A stretch of 64,000 nucleotides of DNA from Shinella daejeonensis. GTDB lineage: Bacteria; Pseudomonadota; Alphaproteobacteria; Rhizobiales; Rhizobiaceae. The notes beneath the pieces are model-generated. The model worked only from the letters and a program-made list of their open reading frames with translations, did no database searches and was not told the origin of the DNA. The position numbers and the translations under genes are program-made. The stretch covers positions 1 through 64,000 of the forward strand of contig NZ_JAHWXY010000010.1 in NCBI RefSeq assembly GCF_024281235.1, written 5' to 3'. Below are positions 50,350 to 63,000 of the stretch, in pieces. Numbering within the stretch: position 1 is the stretch's first letter; the number at the start of each line of letters is the position of its first letter.

Positions 50350-51234
50350 TCACGAGGCCTCGTCGAGCAGCGCCTCGAAGGCCAGCGCGGCACGGGCGCG
50401 ATAGCGTTCCTTGTGGTGCAGGAGCAGGAATGTGCGCTCCGGCAGATCGAAGGCGATGCGCACCAGCCGCCCGCTCGCAAGATCGTCACGCACCACCAGC
50501 TCGGAAATTGCGGCGAGAACGCCGCCTTCCGCGACGGCGTGGCGCACCGCCTCATTGGTCGGCAGCGACAGGGCGACGTCGAGCGCCGTTTCCGGCAGGC
50601 CGCCGGCGGCCAGCGCCGAGATCAGCGCGCCCCGCGTCCCCGAACCCGGCTCGCGCAGCACCCAGCGCGCGCCCGTCAGATCGGGCGTGGCGACCGGCCG
50701 GCCGGAAAGCGCATGGCCGGGAGCGGCCACGATCACCACCCGGTCATGGGCGACGGTGCGGGCGGCAAGCGCCGGATGGTCGATCGCACCTTCGACAAAC
50801 CCCAGTTCGGCGCGTCCGGCGCGCACCGCCTCGGCCACCTGTTCCGTATTGCTGGCGGCGAAACGCAACTCGATAGCCGGATAACGCGCGCGAAAGCGGA
50901 GCAGGAACGGCGGCAGCCAGTAACTGGCGATCGTCTGGCTGGCGGCAAGCGACAGCGTGCCGCGCTTCAGTTCGCTCGTTTCCGTCAGGAAAAGTTCCGC
51001 ACTTTCCACCCGCGTCAGCGTTTCCCGGGCCTCGGAAAGAAAGGCGCGGCCGATTTCCGTCAGCTCGATCCGCCGGCCGGTGCGGTGAAAGAGCGATATG
51101 CCGGAGCGTTCCTCCAGCAGCCGGATGGCGGAACTGACCGCCGAAGGCGTGAGATGCAGCGCCGCGGCGGCGCGCGTCAGATGCTCGCGCTCGGCGACGG
51201 CGACAAAAATCCGCAACTGTTCCAGAGTCATCAT
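50350..51234 (-). CDS. LysR family transcriptional regulator
   Basis: A 294-residue regulator with an N-terminal winged helix-turn-helix (MTLEQLRIFVAVAEREHLTR and SAVSSAIRLLEER) and a C-terminal periplasmic-binding-like effector domain (LSLAASQTIASYWLPP). It is divergent from a YeiH-type transporter gene with a 75-bp gap, the arrangement in which a LysR regulator controls its neighbour. E. coli YeiE beside YeiH is a comparable pair. The effector is unknown. Two adjacent ATGs exist at its start. Confidence 0.9.
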   Translation of the reverse strand: MMTLEQLRIFVAVAEREHLTRAAAALHLTPSAVSSAIRLLEERSGISLFHRTGRRIELTEIGRAFLSEARETLTRVESAELFLTETSELKRGTLSLAASQTIASYWLPPFLLRFRARYPAIELRFAASNTEQVAEAVRAGRAELGFVEGAIDHPALAARTVAHDRVVIVAAPGHALSGRPVATPDLTGARWVLREPGSGTRGALISALAAGGLPETALDVALSLPTNEAVRHAVAEGGVLAAISELVVRDDLASGRLVRIAFDLPERTFLLLHHKERYRARAALAFEALLDEAS

Positions 51235-51309
51235 TCATTCGATCCAATCGAACGAAACGTATCATATTTGTCGATGGATCGAACATTTTTTCGACGCTAT
51301 CGTCGCCAC

Positions 51310-52344
51310 ATGGAAAAAACGGCTCACAAAACGGCATTCTTCGAAATACGCGCACTCCTGCCCGGCATCGTCCTCTCGTGCCTCGTTTCGGTGGCGGCGC
51401 TGGCTGCCGAATGGATCGAACGCCGGCTGGCCGGCGAGGCCTGGATCGAGGCGCTGGTACTCGCCATTCTCATCGGCGCGCTGGTTCGCCTCGCCCTGCG
51501 CGAGCCGGGCGCCTTCGATCCCGGCATCGCCTTTTCGGCGAAATATTTCCTGGAGGTCGCCATCGTTCTTCTCGGGGCGGGCGTCAGCGCGGCGGCGATC
51601 ACGGCGCTCGGCCTGTCTCTCGTTGCGGCGATCGCCGCCGTCGTCGCCCTGGTGCTCGTCTTCAGCTACGTGATCGGACGCTGTCTCGGCCTTTCGCCGC
51701 ATGTGGCGATACTGGTCGCCTGCGGCAACGCGATCTGCGGCAATTCCGCCATCGCCGCCACCGCCCCGGTCATCCGCGCCGATGCCGATGCGGTCGCCTC
51801 CTCGATCGCCTTCACCGCCGCGCTCGGCATTGCGACCGTCCTGTTGCTGCCGCTGCTGGTGCCGCTGCTCGGCCTGTCGGCGACCGGCTACGGGATCATG
51901 GCCGGCATGACGGTCTATGCGGTGCCGCAGGTACTGGCCGCGACCGCCCCGGTCTCGCCGCTGAGCGTGCAGATCGGCACTTTCGTCAAGCTGGTGCGGG
52001 TGTTGATGCTGGGGCCGGTCATCGTGGTCCTGTCGCTTGCCGCCGGCGCGCGCAGCGGCCGGCGGCCGGCGTTGCATCGGCTCGTGCCCTGGTTCATCGT
52101 CGGCTTCCTCGTGACGCTGTCGATCCGCAGCGCCGGCCTGATCGGCCCTGAGCTGGCCGGACACATAAGCCTGCTGTCGACGGTCCTGACGGTCGTCTCC
52201 ATGGCGGCGCTCGGCCTCGGCATCGATCTCCGCAAGGTCATGGAGGCCGGCGCACGCGTCACGGCCGCCGTCGTCGCATCGCTTGCCGCGCTGGTGGCGG
52301 CCAGCTACGGCATGGTCGTCTACCTCAGTCTGGCGACCGCCTGA
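51310..52344 (+). CDS. YeiH family putative sulfate/sulfur exporter
   Basis: A 344-residue membrane protein of the YeiH/PSE family. About ten helices are visible. Typical segments are FDPGIAFSAKYFLEVAIVLLGAGVS, ACGNAICGNSAIAATAPVI and the AVPQVLAAT loop. ATG 51310 is used; an in-frame ATG 12 codons earlier exists. It is convergent with metH, only 7 bp apart. Family members are linked to sulfite or sulfate export in a few cases, but that is weakly supported. Confidence 0.88.
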   Translation: MEKTAHKTAFFEIRALLPGIVLSCLVSVAALAAEWIERRLAGEAWIEALVLAILIGALVRLALREPGAFDPGIAFSAKYFLEVAIVLLGAGVSAAAITALGLSLVAAIAAVVALVLVFSYVIGRCLGLSPHVAILVACGNAICGNSAIAATAPVIRADADAVASSIAFTAALGIATVLLLPLLVPLLGLSATGYGIMAGMTVYAVPQVLAATAPVSPLSVQIGTFVKLVRVLMLGPVIVVLSLAAGARSGRRPALHRLVPWFIVGFLVTLSIRSAGLIGPELAGHISLLSTVLTVVSMAALGLGIDLRKVMEAGARVTAAVVASLAALVAASYGMVVYLSLATA

Positions 52345-52351
52345 GACGGAA

Positions 52352-56137
<3,786 letters not shown>

Positions 56138-56174
56138 GACAAAGACCTCCGGACATTTCAAGAATGCCGGAAAT

Positions 56175-56212
56175 CACATAAAGATATGTTTATGTCAATA
56201 TTTGTTTATGTG
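56175..56212. promoter_or_regulatory. AT-rich palindromic operator candidate upstream of metH
   Basis: CACATAAAGATATGTTTATG: the arms ACATAAA (56176-56182) and TTTATGT (56189-56195) are perfect complements around GATATG. A second TTTATGTG at 56205-56212 can pair with CACATAAA as well. The site is 38-75 bp upstream of the metH ATG. ArsR-type methionine/SAH-responsive regulators are known to bind AT-rich palindromes at methionine genes in proteobacteria; identity here is inferred. Confidence 0.6.
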
Positions 56213-56231
56213 TTCTCTGCGAAAACAATCG

Positions 56232-56447
56232 TCAATGCAACGCCCCCTCAAGTCCCGCCAGCGAGGCGAAGAGATCGCGCAACCGGCGAATATCCGGATG
56301 GCGGGATTCATAGCGGGAGAGCTTGCGAACTTCCTTCAGCGCCTCGCCGGCGAGGTCCGCGCCCTGCGGTTGCCATAAAAGCCAGGCGATGAAGACGGAT
56401 TCCGGCTCGGTTCGGCCGGAGGCGAAGGTTTCGTTGATTGCCAACAC
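56232..56447 (-). CDS. uncharacterised 71-residue protein behind a cobalamin riboswitch
   Basis: I do not recognise this family. The 71 codons show the strong GC3 bias of real genes (GCC, ATC, TTC, CTC, GAG codons dominate), and the protein is charged and probably soluble, with EPESVFIAWLLWQPQGADL and ESRHPDIRRLRDLFASL as its most regular segments. It begins with GTG at 56447, preceded at 8 bases by GGGGA, which lies in the 3' arm of an inverted repeat. A cobalamin riboswitch is upstream on the same strand and metH is 94 bp downstream. It may be a B12-related accessory protein, but that is inference only. Confidence 0.6.
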   Translation of the reverse strand: MLAINETFASGRTEPESVFIAWLLWQPQGADLAGEALKEVRKLSRYESRHPDIRRLRDLFASLAGLEGALH

Positions 56448-56454
56448 GAATAAT

Positions 56455-56473
56455 CCCCAATTTCAAATTGGGG
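56455..56473 (-). promoter_or_regulatory. inverted repeat covering the ribosome binding site of the small gene
   Basis: CCCCAATTT and AAATTGGGG are perfect 9-base arms around a single C (as read on plus). On the minus-strand RNA the 3' arm contains the GGGG before the GTG start at 56447. As RNA it would form a 6-bp stem with a 7-base loop that hides the ribosome binding site. It could also be a protein operator. Confidence 0.6.
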
Positions 56474-56554
56474 GATGACCAGACGCACGCATGCCGGATA
56501 CCGCCTTGGACGGAAGCAAGCGCACCACAGGGACACCCCGCCCATGGACGTTAC

Positions 56555-56752
56555 AGGCGTCAGGGCAGGTCTCCTGGCTTGCGGATCCTCGCGACCGTCT
56601 CGCCTTCCCGGCGCTTGCGCGCCAGTGGCCCTTATCGACGATCGCTCACCGTTCACAGTTGCGGGGGCAGCGCCGGCTTTGTGTCCCGTGTTGGGACAAT
56701 CGCACCGGCTTCCCTCTTAGCCTCCGGACCCTGCGGCCCGGAAGACCCTGAC
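56555..56752 (-). promoter_or_regulatory. cobalamin (B12) riboswitch
   Basis: The minus strand carries the cobalamin aptamer in order: GGGAAGCCGGTGCGA, then GCTGCCCCCGCAACTGTGAA, then GGTGAG, CCACTGG, GGGAAGGCGAGA and finally GCCAGGAGACCTGCC, the B12 box. It is directed toward the small ORF and metH. Boundaries are approximate. No T-run terminator follows, so control of translation is likely. Confidence 0.92.
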
Positions 56753-57041
56753 CGGCGGACACTGCCGCGCCGCGGCTCTCGTGTCAATGGCTGCATCCAC
56801 AACCGCGACCGACCCGGCCGAGATATTGCAAGCCTCTGTCTTTACGGCTAAAAAATACCGTTTTCATATACCACGAGGCCATGGCCCTGTGCGGGCCGCT
56901 GGAACCAAGTCACGCCGTTCGCCGTTTCGCTATCGCGGCATGCTGGTTCGAGGCGGCGTGCCGGCGCAGCCTGCCCGCAAAACCGTCCGGCATCGGGGCC
57001 TTTGCCGACGAGTCGTCACCGCCAATCTATGAATCGGGAAC

Positions 57042-60000
57042 ATGTCCTCTCAAAATACGCCGAAAATCGCTCCTCGTGACGCCGAGCCCCGCCAGATCGA
57101 CTACAACGACTCGATCCGTGCGGCCTATCTCTCCCGGGAGGACCTGGCCGATTGCGGCGAGGCGCTGGCGCGTGAGGGCGCCCCGTTCCTTCCCGGCTTC
57201 CGCCCCTTCGCCTTCCATGCCCGGCAGAAGGAAAACGAGAAGGAGATTTTCCGCGTCTACCAGGTGACGGCCCGCGATGTGGAGACCGGCGCGCAGATCA
57301 CGCCCGCTGCCGAATGGCTGCTCGACAACTATTATGTCGTCGAGGAGGCGATCCAGGAGGTCCGGCGCGATTTCCCGCGCCGCTTCTATCGCCAGCTTCC
57401 CACCGTTTCCGTGGAAGGCAGGCCCGTTCCGCGCGCCCTGGCGCTCGCCTGGCTCTATGTGGCCCACACCCACAGCAATGTCTCCACCGAGACCCTGACG
57501 GCCTTCGTCCAGGGCGTGCAGCAGGTCACCGTGCTGAAGATCGGCGAGCTCTGGGCGCTGCCCTCGCTGATCCGCTTCGTGCTTCTCGAAAACCTGCGCC
57601 GCATCGCCAGCCGGGTCGAACGCTCGCGCAAGATGCGCTTCCGGGCAAACGAGGTGGCCGACCAGCTCGTTCGCCTCGACGACCCGGACAAATGCCTGGC
57701 CATCCTGCGCGATCTCGGGCCGCTGGTCGACGACAACACTTTCGTCGCCCAGCTCCTCTATCGCCTGCGCGACGGGCTTCAGGCCTCCGGAACGGTCATC
57801 CAGTGGCTGGAACGGCGCATCGAAAGCCGCGGCAGCGATCTGGAAGAACTGCTTCTTGTCGAAAACAACCGGCTGTCCTCGGGCAATGCGACGATGAGCA
57901 GCCTCATCAAGAGCCTGCGCACCATCGATGACACCGAGTGGCCCGTCTGGGTCGAAAGCGTCAGCCGGCTGGACGAGGCGCTGCGCCGGGATTCGGACTA
58001 TGCGGATCTCGACTTCGGTTCACGCAACAGATACCGCAGCACGATCGAGCGACTGGCCCGCCGCTCCGGCAAGACGGAGATCGAGGTCACCGAAACGGCG
58101 CTCGCCATGACGGCGGAGGATGCCGGCGCCCGTGCGATGGATCCGGACTACGAGGCGAATGTCGGCGCATTCCTCGTCGGCAAGAAGCGCAGGCTGCTCG
58201 AAAAGCAGATCGGCTATCGACCCTCCATCGCGCAACATGCCGTGCGCTTCTGCCGCCAGCTCGACTGGATTTCCATCGTCGCACCCAATGTCCTTCTGAC
58301 GCTGCTGGCGATGATCGCCGTCTATTATTTCCTCCGTCAGCTCGACATACCGAGCGGCGCGCGGCTGATCATGCTCATCCTGTTCGCCCTTCCGGCGTCG
58401 GAGGGCGCCACCGGCCTGTTCAACACGCTGGTGACGCTTTTCGTCCCGCCGTCGCGGTTGGTGGGCTACGAGTTCAAGGAGGGCATTCCAGAGGATGCCC
58501 GCACGCTCGTCGCGGTGCCCTGCCTCATTTCCAAGCGCGACCATGTCGACGAACTGGTGCGCAACCTCGAGGTCCACTATCTCGCCAATCCGCGTGGCGA
58601 GATCTATTTCGCACTCGTCAGCGACTGGGCCGACAGCGCGGAGGAGGAAACCCCCGCCGATCTCGAAGTGCTCGACTACGCCCGGCGCGAGATCGCCGCA
58701 TTGACCGCCCGTTACGCCTATGATGGCCGCAGCCGCTTCTATCTGCTTCACCGCCGTCGCCAGTACAACCCGTCGGAAGGCGTCTGGATGGGCTGGGAGC
58801 GCAAGCGCGGCAAGCTGCATGAATTGAACCTGCTGCTTCGCGGCGATGGCGACACCAGCTTCCTGCCCGGCGCCAACATCGTGCCGCAGGGCGTGAAATA
58901 CGTGATGACGCTCGATGCCGACACACGCCTGATGCGCGATGCGGTGACGAAGCTCGTCGGCAAGCTGTATCACCCCATAAACCGCCCGGTCATCGACACC
59001 GCGAAGGGCGAGGTCACCGCCGGATACAGCATCCTGCAACCGCGCGTGACCCCCTCGCTCACCACCGGCAAGGAAGCCTCCACCTTCCAGCGGATCTTCT
59101 CCGCCGATCGCGGCGTCGATCCCTATGTCTTCACCGTATCCGACGTCTACCAGGATCTCGCCGGGGAAGGCACCTTCACCGGCAAGGGGCTCTATCACGT
59201 CGACGCCTTCGAAGCGGCCCTGAAGGGGCGGGTGGAGGAGAATACCGTCCTCAGCCACGACCTGCTGGAAGGCTCGCTCGCCCGTTGCGCATTGGTGACG
59301 GACGTGGAGCTCGTCGAGGATTTCCCGACCCGCTACGGCGTCGAAACCTCGCGTCAGCACCGCTGGGCGCGCGGCGACTGGCAGCTCCTGCCCTATCTCT
59401 TCGGCCCGTCGAGCGGCATTCCCATGCTCGGCCGCTGGAAGATGTACGATAACCTCCGGCGCAGCCTCATTCCCGTCGGCTGGCTCGTCGCCTCGGTCAT
59501 GGGCTGGTACTACATGGAGCCGCGTCAGGCGCTGATCTGGCAGGTCCTGCTAATCTTCCTGCTTTTCGTGGCGCCGACGCTCTCGCTCATCTCCGGCCTC
59601 ATGCCGCGGCGCAACGACATCGTCGCCCGGGCCCATGTGCATCGCGTGCTGTCCGACATCCGCGCGGCCAATGCGCAGGTCGCCCTTCGCATCACCTTCA
59701 TCGCCCATTCCGCGGCGCTGATGACCGACGCCATCATCCGCTCGCTCTACCGCACGACGATCAGCCGCAAGCTGATGCTGGAATGGCGCACCGCCGCCCA
59801 GGCCGACAGCGCCTCGCACGGCGGCATCCTGGCGCATTACCGCTCCATGTGGCAGGCGCCGGCGCTGGCGGCGCTCTCGGTGGCTTTGGCCGCCGTCTCC
59901 AAGACCGGCCTGCCGTTCATCGGCATCCCCTTCGCCCTCGTCTGGGCGCTGTCGCCCGCCATCGCCTGGTATGTAAGCCAGACGGCCGAAACCGAAGACC

Positions 60001-63000
60001 AGCTCGTGGTTTCCGACCATGTGGCGGCGGAACTGCGCAAGTTCGCCCGCCGCACCTGGCGTTATTTCGAGACGTTCGTCACCGCCGAACAGCATTTCCT
60101 GCCGCCGGACAATTTCCAGGAAACGCCGCAGCCGGTGCTGGCCGAGCGTACCTCGCCGACCAATATCGGGGTCTATCTACTGTCGGTGGTCTCGGCCCGC
60201 GATTTCGGCTGGATCAGCTTCGAGGAAACCGTCCGCCGGCTGGAACAGACGGTGAGCACGATCGACGGCATGCCGAAATATCGCGGCCACCTCTACAACT
60301 GGTATCGCACCGACACGCTGGAGACGCTCGGCCCCCGTTATGTCTCGGCGGTCGACAGCGGCAATCTCGCCGGCCACCTGATCGCCGTCTCCTCCCTCTG
60401 CCGCGAATGGGCGGAAGCGCCCTCGGCCTATCTCCAGGGCAGTCTCGACGGGATCGGCGATGCCGCCGCCATTCTGTCGGAGGCGCTGAAGGAGCTGCCG
60501 GACGACCGCAAGACCGTTCGGCCGCTGCGCCGCCTCATCGAGGAACGCATCGTCGGCTTCGCCAATGCGCTGGCCACCGTCAAGCGCGAGCATGAATTCG
60601 CCTCGATCCGGGTCATCAACCTCTCGGTGCTGGCGCGCGACATAAACAAGCTCGTCGTCAATCTCGACCACGAGACCAAGTCGCCGCAAAGCGCCGAGGT
60701 GGTGCATTGGGCGGCCGGGCTCGTGGCGGTCTGCGAGGCGCATATCGCCGACAGCGTGTTCGATCTCGGAAGCATCGACGCCCTGCGCGACCGGCTCGTC
60801 GTGCTGCGCGATCGCACCCGCGACATCGCCTTCTCGATGGATTTCGGCTTCCTGTTCCGGCAGGAGCGGCGACTGCTGTCGATCGGCTACCGCGTCGAGA
60901 CCAACGAACTGGACGAGGCCTGCTACGACCTGCTCGCCTCGGAAGCGCGCCTGACCAGCCTCTTCGCCATCGCCAAGGGCGATCTGCCGACCGAACATTG
61001 GTACAAGCTCGGCCGCCCCATCGTACCGGTCGGCTCGCGCGGCGCGCTGGTCTCCTGGTCGGGCTCGATGTTCGAATATCTGATGCCGCCGCTCGTCATG
61101 CAGGAGCGTCAGGGCGGCATCCTCAACCAGACCAACAATCTGGTGGTGAAAGAACAGATGAACCATGGCCGCAGGCTCGGCACCCCCTGGGGGATTTCGG
61201 AGGCCGCCTTCAACGCGCGCGACCACGAACTGACCTATCAGTACACCAATTTCGGCGTGCCGACGCTCGGGCTGAAGCGCGGCCTCGGCCAGAACGCCGT
61301 CATCGCGCCCTATGCCTCGCTGCTGGCCACGCAATATGCGCCCAAGGCGGCGCTTGCGAACCTGGAGAGGCTGCGCGCCCTCGGCGCTCTCGGCCGCTAC
61401 GGCTTTCACGACGCGGTCGACTTCACGCCGACCCGCGTGCCGGAAGGCAAGACCTGCGCCGTGGTGATGAACTACATGGCCCACCATCACGGCATGTCGA
61501 TCGCCGCCGTCGCCAATGTGGTCTTCAACGGCGCGCTGCGCGAGCGCTTCCACGCCGATCCGGTGATCGAGGCGGCGGAGTTGCTGTTGCAGGAAAAAGC
61601 CCCGCGCGACATCCCGATCATCAACGCCAAGCGCGAGCCGGAAACGGTGGGCGGCACCCAGGCCGACCTGCTGCGCCCCGAGGTCCGGACGATCGAGGAC
61701 CCCTTCGGCAAGGACCGCGAGGCCGTCTTCCTCTCCAACGGCCACTACTCCGTGATGCTGACCGCCACGGGTTCCGGTTATTCGCGCTGGAACGGCCAGT
61801 CCGTCAGCCGCTGGAAGCCCGATCCCACGGAGGATCGCTGGGGCGCCTTCCTGTTCCTGCGCGACACGCAAAGCGGGCAGTGGTGGTCGGCGACGGCCGA
61901 GCCCCGGCGCGCACCCGGCGAGGAGACGAAAGCCCAGTTCGGCGACGACAAGGCCGAGTTCTTCAAGACGGTCGGCACGCTGACGAGCGAGGTCGAATGC
62001 ATCGTCGCAACCGAGCACGATGCCGAAGGCCGCCGCCTGACGCTGCTCAACACCGGCCAGGAGGACCGCTTCATCGAGGTCACCTCCTATATGGAACCGG
62101 TGATCGCGACGGACGACGCCGACAACGCCCATCCGCTCTTTTCCAAGATGTTCATCCGCACGGAGATCGGGCGCAACGGCGACGTCATCCGCGCCGAGCG
62201 GAAGAAGCGCCATCCCAACGACCCGGACATGATGATCGCCCACCTGATTGTCGACAACGCCGGCCCGTCGCGGCGCACCGAGGTGGAAACCGACCGGCGG
62301 CGCTTCATCGGTCGGGGCCGCACCCTGGCCACCGCCGCCGCCTTCGATCCCGACGCCCGCCTTTCCGGGACGGACGGCTTCACGCTCGATCCGGTAATGG
62401 CGTTGCGCCGCGTGGTGCGCGTACCGGCCGGCAAGAAGGTGAAGGTCATCTTCTGGACCGTCGCCGCGCCGAGCCGCGCGGAAGTCGACGCGGCCATCGA
62501 CCGCTATCGCCATCCCGACAGTTTCAACCATGAGATGATCCACGCCTGGACACGCTCGCAGGTGCATCTGCGCCACATCGGGGTGACCTCGCAGGAAGCC
62601 GCGAGCTTCCAGGCGCTGGGGCGCTATCTCGTCTATCCGGATATGCATCTGCGGGCGGAAGCCGGAACGATCCAGAGCGGGCTTGCGCCGCAGTCGGCGC
62701 TCTGGCCGCTGTCGATTTCCGGCGACTATCCGATCTATGTGCTGCGCATCAACGACGAGATCGACCTCGATGTCGCCCGGGAGGCGTTGCGCGCGCAGGA
62801 ATACCTGCGCCATCGCGGCGTGGCGGCCGATCTGGTGATCCTCAACGAACGCGCATCCTCCTATGCGCAGGACATGCAGCACACCCTGGACCAGATGTGC
62901 GAGAACCTGCGCCTGCGCGGCCAGGCCGACGGCATGCGCCAGCATATCTTCGCCGTCCGCCGCGACCTGATGGACGTCGCCACCTGGCAGGCGCTGCTCG

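Noticed and set aside
56138-56161. Upstream extension of metH with eight extra codons
   Set aside because: The GGAGGT ribosome binding site precedes the ATG at 56137 and the extra residues are not typical.
56336-56656. 106-codon minus-strand ORF overlapping the B12 riboswitch
   Set aside because: It runs through the aptamer and reads the small gene in another frame; the aptamer explains the conservation.
56555-56752. Riboswitch controlling ndvB
   Set aside because: The aptamer is on the minus strand and ndvB is on the plus strand.
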